Assembly: GCA_040881945.1 (NCBI GenBank)
Contig: JBBECF010000021.1
Span: 1-8,003 of the forward strand
Direction: 5' to 3'
DNA: 8,003 nt
Origin: JBBECF01 sp040881945
GTDB lineage: Bacteria; Pseudomonadota; Alphaproteobacteria; Dongiales; Dongiaceae
Position 1 is the stretch's first letter. Every line of letters begins with the position of its first letter. The notes under the pieces were generated by a model. It was not told the origin of the DNA. It searched no databases and worked only from the letters and a program-made list of their open reading frames with translations. This document shows, piece by piece, positions 1 to 7,187 of the stretch. A program made the translations under genes and the position numbers.

Positions 1-1406
1 GCGTCGATCAGCAGCGTCGGCTGGCCGACGCCGACGGGCACGCCCTGGCCCTCCTTGCCGCAGGTGCCGATGCCGGGGTCGAGCCTGAGGTCGTTGCCGA
101 CCATGCCGACCTTGGTCAGGACGTCCGGCCCGTTGCCGATCAGCGTCGCGCCCTTGACCGCCGGGCCGACGCGGCCGCCCTCGATCAGGTAGGCCTCGGT
201 GCAGGAGAACACGAACTTGCCCGAGGTGATGTCGACCTGGCCGCCGCCGAAATTGACGGCGTAGAGGCCGCGCTTGACCGAGCGCAGGATCTCGTCGGGA
301 TCGCGGGTCCCGGCCAGCATGTAGGTGTTGGTCATGCGCGGCATCGGGATATGCGCGAAGCTCTGCCGCCGGCCGTTGCCGGTCGCCGCCATGCCCATCA
401 GGCGGGCGTTCTGCCGGTCCTGCATGAAACCGACCAGGACGCCGTCTTCGATCAGCGTCGTGCGTTGCGACGGCGTGCCCTCGTCGTCCACGGTGAGCGA
501 GCCGCGCCGGTCGGGCATCGTGCCGTCGTCGATGACGGTGACGCCGGGGGCGGCGATGCGCCGGCCGAGCAGCCCGGCGAAGGCCGAGGTCTTCTTGCGG
601 TTGAAATCGCCCTCGAGGCCGTGGCCGATGGCCTCGTGCAGCAGGATGCCCGGCCAGCCCGGACCGAGCACCACCGGCATCTCGCCGGCCGGGGCGGGCG
701 TCGAGCCGAGGTTGACCAGCGCCTGGCGCAGCGCCTCGTCGACGCCGGCCCGCCACTGCGCCGGGTCGATCAGGCCGTCATAGCTCGTGCGGCCGCCGGC
801 GCCGTGGCTGCCGGTCTCCTGGCGGTCGCCGTCGCCGACCACGACGGAGATGTTGAGCCGCACCAGGGGCCGCAGGTCCGAGACGCGCGCGCCGTCGCCG
901 CGCAGAATCTGCACGGCCTGCCAGGAGCCGGACAGCGCGGCCATGACCTGGCGCACGCGCGGGTCGGCGGCGCGGGCGTAGGCGTCGATCTCGGCCAGCA
1001 GCTTCACCTTGGTCTCGAAGGCGACCAGGCCGAGCGGGTTGTCGTCGCGATAGAGGCTGCGGTTGGTGCCGGTCGGCGCCGCCGCCAACGTGCCGCCGCG
1101 CCCGGCCCGCACCGCCTTGACGGTCGCGGCGGCGCGCCGGATCGCCGCCTCCGAGAGCTCGCTGGCATGGGCATAGCCGGCGGTTTCGCCGACGACCGCG
1201 CGCAGCCCGAAACCCTGGGTGGTGTCGAAGCTGGCGCTCTTCAGCCGGCCGTCGTCGAAGCCCAGGCTCTCCGACTGGCAGTATTCGAGGAACAGCTCGC
1301 CGTCGTCGGCGCCGCGGAGGGCGTCGCCGACGATGCCCTCGACACGGCCCCGGTCGAGGCCGGCGCGCACGAAGAACAACTCGTCGGCGAAGGCGGAGTC
1401 GGTCAT
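1..1406 (-). CDS. tldD: TldD, metalloprotease TldD/PmbA family (3' end cut by window edge)
   Basis: The reverse strand encodes 468 complete codons beginning MTDSAFADELFF and still open at the left edge. Family members are about 470-480 residues and end a few residues after a G-Q-P-T-L segment, which is visible here, so only about 5-12 residues are missing. The zinc-binding motif HEAIGH followed by GLEGD lies at residues 257-262, and the conserved C-terminal Cys of GTCGKEGQG is residue 449. Both are TldD hallmarks. Known family role: TldD pairs with TldE/PmbA as a cytoplasmic Zn-protease that degrades unfolded peptides; in E. coli it acts in microcin B17 maturation and CcdA degradation. The start ATG (1406-1404) is preceded by a GAGGGA ribosome binding site (1413-1418, six-base spacing). 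The gene is divergent from the rest of the window, so it is not co-transcribed with the oxidase genes, although tldD next to coxB is a common alphaproteobacterial arrangement. Confidence 0.96.
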   Translation of the reverse strand, partial: MTDSAFADELFFVRAGLDRGRVEGIVGDALRGADDGELFLEYCQSESLGFDDGRLKSASFDTTQGFGLRAVVGETAGYAHASELSEAAIRRAAATVKAVRAGRGGTLAAAPTGTNRSLYRDDNPLGLVAFETKVKLLAEIDAYARAADPRVRQVMAALSGSWQAVQILRGDGARVSDLRPLVRLNISVVVGDGDRQETGSHGAGGRTSYDGLIDPAQWRAGVDEALRQALVNLGSTPAPAGEMPVVLGPGWPGILLHEAIGHGLEGDFNRKKTSAFAGLLGRRIAAPGVTVIDDGTMPDRRGSLTVDDEGTPSQRTTLIEDGVLVGFMQDRQNARLMGMAATGNGRRQSFAHIPMPRMTNTYMLAGTRDPDEILRSVKRGLYAVNFGGGQVDITSGKFVFSCTEAYLIEGGRVGPAVKGATLIGNGPDVLTKVGMVGNDLRLDPGIGTCGKEGQGVPVGVGQPTLLID

Positions 1407-1536
1407 GGCGATTCCCTCGCGAGCAACTTGCGGTGCCGGGGCGGCGCTGGCGACGACCCGGCCAGTCGTGCTAGAGCGGGCCGGCGCCCGTCCCGGCCGT
1501 TCCGATGATATAGGGGACGAGCCGCCGGATGTCACC

Positions 1537-1542
1537 AGGAGG
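1537..1542 (+). promoter_or_regulatory. Ribosome binding site of the DUF3422 gene
   Basis: A perfect AGGAGG lies eight bases upstream of the ATG at 1551. This fixes the start of the DUF3422 gene. Confidence 0.8.
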
Positions 1543-1550
1543 CCGGCCGG

Positions 1551-2864
1551 ATGCCGACGAATTTGCGCGACCACCCGCTGCGCCGGACCGTCAGCGATGA
1601 GGTCCACGCCCGCCCGTTTCCGACGATGCGGGCGCCCGAGCAGGCATCGCACGTCGCGGTGCTGTCCGGCGAGGTCGACGCCGACGGCGACCGTGCCTAT
1701 GTGGCACGCCTGTGCGAGATCTACGGTCAGGCGCCGCCGCCGCCCGCCGCCACGCATTTCATCGCCGATTTCGGTGGCTTCCGCCTGCGCTGGGAGCGGC
1801 ACACCGAGTTCAGTACCTACAGCTTCTTCCGGCACGGCCCGTTCGCCGACCCGTTCGCCGATCCGGCGATCGGCGCGGCGCCGGCCGCCTGGCTCGCCGA
1901 GATGCCGGGCCAAGTGCTGGTGGCCGTCCATGTCGCGCTCGAGGACAAGGCGCCGCCGCCGCGCGGCCGGGCGGCCGAGATCGCCGAGCTGGAGCGCTAT
2001 TTCGCGCCGGACTCGGCGGCCGGCAGCCTCGTCTCCGACGGCGCGGCGGCGGTGTGGACCGACTTTTCCATCCACGCCGACGGGTTCGGCCGCATCCTGG
2101 TGCGCGGCGCCGGGCTGGGCGAGCGGCGCGCCGGGCGGCTGGTGCGGCGACTGCTCGAGATCGAGACCTACCGGACGATGGCGCTCCTCGCCTTTCCGCT
2201 GGCGCGCGATACCGGCCCGCAAGTCACTCGAATCGACCGCGGCTTGACCGAGATCACCGCGCGCATGGCGGCCATCGAGGACCTCGACGACGAGCGGCGG
2301 CTGCTCGACACGCTGATGCAGCAGGCCGCCGAGGTCGAGCGCCTGATCGCCGCCACCAGCTACCGGTTCGGCGCCGCGCGCGCCTATCACGCCCTGGTCG
2401 AGCGGCGCGTCGCCGAGCTGCGCGAGGAGCGCATCCCGGGGTTGCAGACCATCAGCGAGTTCATGGAGCGCCGCTTCGCCCCCGCCATGCGCACCTGCGA
2501 ATCGACGGTCGGGCGCCTGGAAGCGCTGGCCGAGCGGGTGGCGCGCGCCAGCAACCTGTTGCGCACCCGCGTCGACATCGCGCTCGAGGGGCAGAACCGC
2601 GACCTGTTGCAGTCGATGAACCGGCGCGCCCGGCTGCAGCTCCGCCTGCAGCAGACCGTCGAGGGGCTGTCCGTCGCCGCCATCAGCTATTACCTGGTCG
2701 GCCTCGTCGGCTACGCCGGCAAGGCGGCCCACGCCGCCGGCCTGGCGGTGGACGCCGATCTGCTCGTCGGCGCGTCGATCCCGGTCGTCGTCGCCGTGGT
2801 CTGGGTGATGATGCGTCGCCTGCGTCGGCGGCTGCGGCGCGACGACGGCCCGGCCGGCGGTTGA
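1551..2864 (+). CDS. DUF3422 family protein with C-terminal membrane anchor
   Basis: This 437-residue protein is recognised as DUF3422, a proteobacterial family without an established function. The N-terminal part has the family segments DEVHARPF (residues 16-23) and RWERHTEFSTY (80-90), then a middle region with a WTDFSIHADGFGR-type stretch. Residues of about 235-370 are rich in Arg, Glu, Leu and Ala in helical spacing and look like a long helical or coiled-coil stalk. Two hydrophobic segments follow, about 372-390 and 404-422, and the protein ends in an Arg-rich tail (MMRRLRRRLRR). No signal peptide is visible, so I infer a large cytoplasmic domain and a C-terminal hairpin anchor. That layout superficially resembles CorA-type transporters or RMD1/DUF155 proteins, but no CorA GMN motif is seen. 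The start is set by AGGAGG at 1537. The gene lies between divergent tldD and coxB and is co-directional with the oxidase cluster, from which it is separated by about 105 bp. Family call is fairly sure; function unknown. Confidence 0.85.
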   Translation: MPTNLRDHPLRRTVSDEVHARPFPTMRAPEQASHVAVLSGEVDADGDRAYVARLCEIYGQAPPPPAATHFIADFGGFRLRWERHTEFSTYSFFRHGPFADPFADPAIGAAPAAWLAEMPGQVLVAVHVALEDKAPPPRGRAAEIAELERYFAPDSAAGSLVSDGAAAVWTDFSIHADGFGRILVRGAGLGERRAGRLVRRLLEIETYRTMALLAFPLARDTGPQVTRIDRGLTEITARMAAIEDLDDERRLLDTLMQQAAEVERLIAATSYRFGAARAYHALVERRVAELREERIPGLQTISEFMERRFAPAMRTCESTVGRLEALAERVARASNLLRTRVDIALEGQNRDLLQSMNRRARLQLRLQQTVEGLSVAAISYYLVGLVGYAGKAAHAAGLAVDADLLVGASIPVVVAVVWVMMRRLRRRLRRDDGPAGG

Positions 2865-2886
2865 CCGGCCGGCCCGGTTGCGAGAC

Positions 2887-2916
2887 TTGTGATGCGGTCG
2901 CCGTCTAGTGTAGGGT
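2887..2916 (+). promoter_or_regulatory. Possible sigma70-type promoter for the cox operon
   Basis: TTGTGA (2887-2892) and TAGGGT (2911-2916) are separated by 18 bases and match the -35 and -10 consensus partially. The pair sits in the only substantial gap upstream of coxB. If used, transcription would start near 2923, downstream of the ATG at 2892, which would favour the TTG start at 2970. The match is weak, and an alternative -10 (CTAGTG at 2905) exists without a well-spaced -35. Confidence 0.3.
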
Positions 2917-2948
2917 CCGCCCCGATCAGGCGGGGGCGGCGCGATCGG
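2917..2948 (+). other. GC-rich hairpin(s) in the coxB leader
   Basis: CCGCCCC (2917-2923) is perfectly complementary to GGGGCGG (2933-2939) across a nine-base loop. A second, partly exclusive pairing is CCGATC (2922-2927) with GATCGG (2943-2948). There is no following T-run, so this is not a classical terminator. It could be a 5' leader structure or mRNA stability element, or simply chance in high-GC DNA. Confidence 0.3.
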
Positions 2949-2958
2949 AAAACCGGAC

Positions 2959-2967
2959 GGAGAAGGG
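2959..2967 (+). promoter_or_regulatory. Ribosome binding site supporting the TTG start of coxB
   Basis: GGAGAAGGG ends two bases before TTG 2970, with its GGAG core seven bases away. No comparable site precedes the upstream in-frame GTG (2889) or ATG (2892). It therefore decides the start in favour of 2970. Confidence 0.6.
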
Positions 2968-2969
2968 CC

Positions 2970-3797
2970 TTGGCGAGGTTGTTTGCGGTTCTGGCGGCGC
3001 TGGCGGCCGCGGGCCTGGCGGCAACGGCGTTCGCGGACCAGCCGCGACCTTGGCAGCTCGGGCTGCAGGACGCGGCGACGCCGGTGATGGAGCGGATCGT
3101 CAATTTCCACGACGCCCTGCTCGTCGTCATTTCGGTGATTTCGGCGTTCGTCCTGGCGCTGCTGCTGTACGTGATCTTCCGGTTCAACGAAAGGCGCAAC
3201 CCGACGCCGTCGCGCACCGCGCACAACACGCTGATCGAAGTGCTGTGGACCGCGCTGCCCGTGATCATCCTGATCGGCATCACCATCCCGTCGATCCGGC
3301 TGATCTGGTATGCCGACCGCACTCAAGACGCCGACATGACGATCAAGGCGATCGGCCATCAGTGGTATTGGTCCTACGAATACCCGGACAACGGCAACTT
3401 CACCTTCGACGCGCTGCTGGTGCCCGATTCCGATCTCCAGCCGGGGCAGCTCCGGCTGCTCGAAACCGACAACCGGATCGTGCTGCCGATCGATACCAAC
3501 ATTCGCCTGCTGGTGACGGCGACCGACGTCATTCATTCCTGGGCCATTCCCGCCTTCGGGGTGAAGTTGGACACGGTTCCGGGGCGGGTGAACGAGACCT
3601 GGATGCGCATCACCCGCGAGGGGACGTATTACGGCCAGTGCTCGGAGCTGTGCGGCATCGGGCACGGCTACATGCCGATCGCCGTCGAGGCGGTCTCGAA
3701 GCCGGCGTTCGACGCCTGGGTCGCCGAGGCGCAGGTCAAGTTCGCCCGCGCCGACGGCGCGGTGACGCGGCTGGCGCAGGGCGCAGCGGCAAACTGA
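2970..3797 (+). CDS. coxB: Cytochrome c oxidase subunit II (CuA subunit)
   Basis: Subunit II of the aa3-type oxidase accepts electrons from cytochrome c at the periplasmic CuA centre and passes them to heme a in CoxA. From the TTG start the protein has 275 residues, a normal length. It opens with a signal peptide (MARLFAVLAALAAAGLAATAFA, likely cleaved before DQ at residue 23), then two membrane helices at about 49-72 and 88-112. The aromatic segment GHQWYWSYEY (Q131-W134) is the electron entry path. The CuA ligands are complete: His189 in HSWAIP, then Cys224, Glu226, Cys228, His232 and Met235 in CSELCGIGHGYM. No heme c motif follows, so this is not a caa3 type. Start choice: TTG 2970 has a good ribosome binding site and gives a compact signal peptide. 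The upstream ATG 2892 or GTG 2889 would add 26 or 27 mainly Arg-rich residues and cover the putative promoter. First gene of the oxidase cluster; coxA follows after 22 bp. Confidence 0.95.
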   Translation: MARLFAVLAALAAAGLAATAFADQPRPWQLGLQDAATPVMERIVNFHDALLVVISVISAFVLALLLYVIFRFNERRNPTPSRTAHNTLIEVLWTALPVIILIGITIPSIRLIWYADRTQDADMTIKAIGHQWYWSYEYPDNGNFTFDALLVPDSDLQPGQLRLLETDNRIVLPIDTNIRLLVTATDVIHSWAIPAFGVKLDTVPGRVNETWMRITREGTYYGQCSELCGIGHGYMPIAVEAVSKPAFDAWVAEAQVKFARADGAVTRLAQGAAAN

Positions 3798-3819
3798 CCG
3801 AGAGAACGGGGAACGGACG

Positions 3820-5427
3820 ATGAGCACCGGGACGACGCACGCGGCGGAGCACGAGCACCATCCCACCGGGTGGCGACGCTACGTCTATTCGACCAACCAC
3901 AAGGACATCGGGACGATGTACCTGGTGCTGGCCGTCGTGGCCGGCGTCATCGGCGGTCTGTTCTCGCTGTTCATGCGCCTGGAGCTGCAGGACCCGGGGG
4001 CGCAGTTCTTGCTGGGCGGCGACGGGCAGGTGGACGGGCAGCTGTGGAACGTGTTCATCACCGCCCACGGCCTGATCATGGTGTTCTTCGTCGTCATGCC
4101 GGCGATGATCGGCGGCTTCGGCAATTGGATCGTGCCGCTGATGATCGGCGCGCCGGACATGGCGTTCCCGCGCATGAACAACATCAGTTTCTGGCTGTTG
4201 ATCCCGTCCTTCGCGTTGCTCCTCGGCTCGGCCTTCGTCGGCAGCGGCGCGGGCACCGGCTGGACCATCTATCCGCCGCTGTCGAGCGGCATCGGTCAGC
4301 CCGGTCCGTCGGTCGACATGGCGATCTTCTCGCTGCATCTCGCCGGCGCGGCGTCGATCATGGGGGCGATCAACTTCATCACGACGATCTTCAACATGCG
4401 CGCGCCCGGCATGACGCTGCATAAGATGCCCTTGTTCGTCTGGTCGATCCTGGTCACGGCGTTCCTGCTGCTACTGTCGCTGCCGGTCCTGGCCGGCGCC
4501 ATCACGATGCTGCTGACCGACCGCAACTTCGGCACCACCTTCTTCGACGCCGCCGGCGGCGGCGATCCGATCCTGTTCCAACACCTGTTCTGGTTCTTCG
4601 GCCACCCGGAAGTGTACATCCTGATCCTGCCCGGCTTCGGCATGATCAGCCAGATCGTGTCGACCTTCTCGCGCAAGCCGGTGTTCGGCTACCTCGGCAT
4701 GGCCTACGCCATGGTGGCGATCGGCTTCATCGGCTTCGTCGTGTGGGCGCACCACATGTTCACGGTCGGCCTGGACGTCAACACGCGCACCTATTTCACC
4801 GCCGCGACGATGGTCATCGCGGTGCCGACCGGCATCAAGATCTTCAGTTGGATCGCCACCATGTGGGGCGGGTCGATCCGGTTCGACACGCCGATGCTGT
4901 GGGCGGTCGGCTTCATCTTCCTGTTCACGGTCGGCGGCGTGACCGGCGTGGTGCTGGCCAATGCCGGCGTCAACCTCCCGATGCACGACACCTATTACGT
5001 CGTCGCGCACTTCCACTACGTGCTGTCGCTGGGCGCGATCTTCGCGATCTTCGGCGGTTTCTACTACTGGATCGGCAAGATGTCGGGGCGGCAATATCCG
5101 GAAATGCTTGGCCGGCTGCATTTCTGGATCACCTTCGTCGGCGTCAATTTGACGTTCTTCCCCATGCACTTCCTGGGGCTGGCCGGCATGCCGCGCCGCT
5201 ACCCGGACTATCCCGACGCCTTTGCCGGATGGAATTACGTCGCCTCCATCGGGTCGTACATCTCGCTGGCCGGCACCGTGCTGTTCCTCTGCATCGCGAT
5301 CTACACGCTGGTCGCCGGGCGGCGCGTCGCCAACAATCCGTGGGGCGAGGGCGCGACGACCCTGGAGTGGTCGGTGACCTCGCCGCCGCCGTTCCATTCC
5401 TACGAGGAACTGCCGCGGGTGAGGTGA
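3820..5427 (+). CDS. coxA: Cytochrome c oxidase subunit I
   Basis: This is the catalytic, multi-span (usually 12-helix) subunit that reduces O2 to water and pumps protons. At 535 residues it is a typical size. All cofactor ligands are visible: heme a ligands His83 (ITAHGLIMVFF) and His399, heme a3 ligand His397 (VVAHFHYV), and CuB ligands His262 (with Tyr266 in HPEVY, the cross-linked pair) and His311-His312 (WAHHMF). Glu264 in HPEVY, Asp113 in MIGAPDMAFPRMNN (D channel) and Lys340 in VPTGIKIFSW (K channel) make it an A1-type heme-copper oxidase. The N-terminus carries a cytoplasmic His/Glu-rich stretch before YSTNHKDIG, as in many bacterial CoxA proteins. The ATG at 3820 follows a modest GGGGA site (3808-3812). 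It lies 22 bp after coxB and 50 bp before ctaB, consistent with one transcript. The gene symbol ctaD is a synonym. Confidence 0.98.
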   Translation: MSTGTTHAAEHEHHPTGWRRYVYSTNHKDIGTMYLVLAVVAGVIGGLFSLFMRLELQDPGAQFLLGGDGQVDGQLWNVFITAHGLIMVFFVVMPAMIGGFGNWIVPLMIGAPDMAFPRMNNISFWLLIPSFALLLGSAFVGSGAGTGWTIYPPLSSGIGQPGPSVDMAIFSLHLAGAASIMGAINFITTIFNMRAPGMTLHKMPLFVWSILVTAFLLLLSLPVLAGAITMLLTDRNFGTTFFDAAGGGDPILFQHLFWFFGHPEVYILILPGFGMISQIVSTFSRKPVFGYLGMAYAMVAIGFIGFVVWAHHMFTVGLDVNTRTYFTAATMVIAVPTGIKIFSWIATMWGGSIRFDTPMLWAVGFIFLFTVGGVTGVVLANAGVNLPMHDTYYVVAHFHYVLSLGAIFAIFGGFYYWIGKMSGRQYPEMLGRLHFWITFVGVNLTFFPMHFLGLAGMPRRYPDYPDAFAGWNYVASIGSYISLAGTVLFLCIAIYTLVAGRRVANNPWGEGATTLEWSVTSPPPFHSYEELPRVR

Positions 5428-5440
5428 CCGCCCGCGGCGG
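5428..5440 (+). other. Short GC hairpin between coxA and ctaB
   Basis: CCGCC (5428-5432) pairs with GGCGG (5436-5440) over a three-base loop directly after the coxA stop codon. There is no T-run, so it is unlikely to terminate transcription. A similar CCGCC-N3-GGCGG element follows ctaG at 7188-7200. It may affect mRNA processing or stability, or be a chance product of base composition. Confidence 0.25.
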
Positions 5441-5477
5441 CGCGGTATTCGCCGGCGAAAGTTGGAGAGGGCGGACA

Positions 5478-6407
5478 GTGTCCGACGCCACCGTGCAGGC
5501 CGGGCTCGTGGGCGACGCCGCCGTCGCGGCCGGCGGCGCGCGGGTCGCCGACTACGTCGCGCTGCTGAAGCCGCGGGTGATGTCGCTCGTCACCTTCACC
5601 GGCTTCGCCGGTTTGGCGGTGGCGCCCGGCGAGTTGCATCCGTTGCTCGCCTTCGTCGCCGTGCTGTGCATCGCGGTCGGGGCGGGGGCGGCCGGGGCCG
5701 TCAACATGTGGTACGACCGCGACATCGACGCCGTGATGCTGCGCACCTGCGGCCGGCCGATCCCGGCCGGCCGCGTCGCGCCCGATGACGCGCTGGCCTT
5801 CGGCGCGGTCCTGTCGGTCGGGTCGGTGATGCTCATGGGCCTCGCCGTGAACGGGCTGGCGGCGGCGCTGCTCGCCGGCGCGATTCTGTTCTACGTCTTC
5901 GTCTATACCGTTTGGCTGAAACGACGGACGCCGCAGAACATCGTCATCGGCGGCGCCGCCGGCGCGTTTCCGCCGGTGATCGGCTGGGCCGCCGTGACCG
6001 GCACGGTCGACATCGCGGCGCTCGCCCTGTTCCTGTTGATCTTCGTATGGACGCCGCCGCATTTCTGGGCTCTGGCGCTGTATCGACAGGGCGACTATGC
6101 CCGGGCGGGCGTGCCGATGCTGCCCGTGGTCGCCGGGCCGCGCGCGACCAAGCGGCAGATGCTGGCCTACACCGTGGCGCTGGTGCCGCTGTCGCTCGCG
6201 CCGTGGGCGCTGGGCGTCGCCGGCTGGGTCTACGCCGCCGCCGCCGCTGGCTTGAGCGCGCTGTTCGTCCTGGCGGCGGTGCGGGTCTGGTTCGACGACG
6301 GCGAGCGCAGCGCCCGCCAGATGTTCGGCTTTTCGATTCTGTATTTATTCTTGCTGTTCGCGGTCCTCGTCGCCGACCGGGCGCCTGGCCTCGGGGGCGG
6401 GCCGTGA
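5478..6407 (+). CDS. ctaB: Heme o synthase (protoheme IX farnesyltransferase)
   Basis: CtaB (Cox10 family, UbiA-type prenyltransferase) attaches a farnesyl group to heme B in the inner membrane, giving heme O, which heme A synthase then converts to heme A for CoxA. The protein has 309 residues and is strongly hydrophobic, with several membrane helices. The signature N-x-x-x-D-x-x-x-D motif is NMWYDRDID at residues 76-84, followed by RTCGRPIPAGRV. The second family motif WTPPHFWALAL starts at Trp191. The GTG start (5478) has GGAGAGGG (5464-5471) upstream. The reading frame is open back to 4743, but that part overlaps coxA and is an out-of-frame shadow. The last codons overlap the next gene by four bases (GTGA). 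A TTA leucine codon at 6345-6347, within an AT-richer stretch, is the only in-frame TTA I found in the window. Confidence 0.96.
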   Translation: MSDATVQAGLVGDAAVAAGGARVADYVALLKPRVMSLVTFTGFAGLAVAPGELHPLLAFVAVLCIAVGAGAAGAVNMWYDRDIDAVMLRTCGRPIPAGRVAPDDALAFGAVLSVGSVMLMGLAVNGLAAALLAGAILFYVFVYTVWLKRRTPQNIVIGGAAGAFPPVIGWAAVTGTVDIAALALFLLIFVWTPPHFWALALYRQGDYARAGVPMLPVVAGPRATKRQMLAYTVALVPLSLAPWALGVAGWVYAAAAAGLSALFVLAAVRVWFDDGERSARQMFGFSILYLFLLFAVLVADRAPGLGGGP

Positions 6408-6556
6408 ACGAGGCGCCCGAGCGGGCCGAGCGGCCGGAGCGGGCGGCCGGCGGCGATTCCCGACGGCGTTCGCGCAACGTCGCGCTGCTGATTGCGCTGT
6501 TCGCCTTCGTGGTTCTGATCTATCTCGTAACGATCGTCCGCATGAGTGGCGGCTGA
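6404..6556 (+). CDS. coxF: CoxF-like small single-span membrane protein
   Basis: The gene encodes 50 residues from a GTG start that overlaps the ctaB stop codon (GTGA at 6404-6407), suggesting translational coupling. Residues 2-24 are charged (Glu/Arg-rich, ending RRRSRN), and residues 25-46 form one membrane helix (NVALLIALFAFVVLIYLVTIVR). Small proteins with this pattern, an Arg-rich cytoplasmic head and a single helix with a VTIV/VTLVR-like end, sit between ctaB and ctaG in many alphaproteobacteria. They are called CoxF or cytochrome oxidase assembly small protein; I recognise the position and pattern, not an exact match. The positive-inside rule predicts the N-terminus in the cytoplasm. 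A role in oxidase assembly or stability is inferred from context only. ctaG starts nine bases downstream. Confidence 0.75.
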   Translation: MNEAPERAERPERAAGGDSRRRSRNVALLIALFAFVVLIYLVTIVRMSGG

Positions 6557-6565
6557 GGGACGGCG

Positions 6566-7177
6566 ATGGCGCGACCCTCGTCGGCAAGAAACCTGCGCGT
6601 CGTCCTGCTGCTGGGCGGCCTCGTCGCCGGCATGACCGGCCTCGTCGCCGCCTCGGTGCCGCTCTATCGGCTGTTCTGCCAGGTGACCGGCTATGGCGGC
6701 ACCACCCAGCGGGCGGCCGAGGCCTCGGCGATCGTCGCGGACAGGACCATGACCGTGCGCTTCAACGCCGACGTGAACGGCGGCCTGCCGTGGTCCTTCC
6801 AACCGGCGCAGCGCGAGATGAGGCTGGCGATCGGCGAAACCGGATTGGCGTTTTACCGGGCGCGCAACCTGTCGGCCCGGGCGATCACCGGGACCGCCAC
6901 CTTCAATGTGACGCCCGATAAGGCCGGGCGGTATTTCTCGAAGATCGACTGCTTCTGTTTCACCGAACAGAGGCTGGGACCCGGCGCGACCGCCGACATG
7001 CCGGTCACGTTCTTCGTCGATCCGGCCCTGCTCGACGATCCGAACATGGCCGACGTCCGCACGATCACGCTGTCCTATACCTTCTTCCGGTCGCCCGACG
7101 AGGCGACCGGCGATGATCGGCCGTCGGCGCGGCTCAGCAGCGCCGCTGGCGCCGGCGCCGGCGCTCCGGTAAATTGA
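6566..7177 (+). CDS. ctaG: Cytochrome c oxidase assembly protein CtaG (Cox11 family)
   Basis: CtaG/Cox11 is a membrane-anchored periplasmic copper chaperone needed to insert CuB into subunit I. The 203-residue protein has one N-terminal helix (about residues 10-32) followed directly by YRLFCQVTGYGGT with Cys38, a conserved family cysteine. The copper-binding pair is Cys129 and Cys131 in KIDCFCFTEQ, and MPVTFFVDP is another family segment. The soluble part reads as an immunoglobulin-like beta domain, as expected. The C-terminal tail (about 185-203) is low complexity (repeated Ala-Gly pairs) and probably disordered; it is encoded by tandem GGCGCC repeats. The ATG at 6566 is preceded by GAGGGA (6555-6560), which overlaps the stop of the small upstream gene. 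Intact and of normal length. Confidence 0.97.
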   Translation: MARPSSARNLRVVLLLGGLVAGMTGLVAASVPLYRLFCQVTGYGGTTQRAAEASAIVADRTMTVRFNADVNGGLPWSFQPAQREMRLAIGETGLAFYRARNLSARAITGTATFNVTPDKAGRYFSKIDCFCFTEQRLGPGATADMPVTFFVDPALLDDPNMADVRTITLSYTFFRSPDEATGDDRPSARLSSAAGAGAGAPVN

Positions 7178-7187
7178 CGGCCCGCGG

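Noticed and set aside
351..1508. Long plus-strand open frame opposite tldD (385 codons)
   Set aside because: It is antisense to a clear TldD with intact zinc motif; its Arg/Ala/Gly/Val/His-rich composition is typical of a shadow frame in high-GC DNA.
1407..1550. Promoter in the tldD/DUF3422 divergent spacer (for example GATATAG near 1507)
   Set aside because: An AT-rich hexamer exists, but no -35-like element is found at suitable spacing on either strand, so no promoter is called.
1712..2908. Second plus-strand open frame (398 codons) over the DUF3422 gene
   Set aside because: It is extremely Arg/Ala-rich with no domain, while the 1551-2864 frame has family motifs, membrane helices and a ribosome binding site.
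4471..5397. 308-codon open frame antisense to coxA
   Set aside because: It is full of Asp, Arg, His, Glu and Gln, the reverse image of hydrophobic CoxA codons. No motif or ribosome binding site supports it.
4743..5477. Apparent N-terminal extension of ctaB reaching into coxA
   Set aside because: The frame stays open by base composition only; similarity to heme o synthase begins after 5478, where a GTG with a good ribosome binding site is found.
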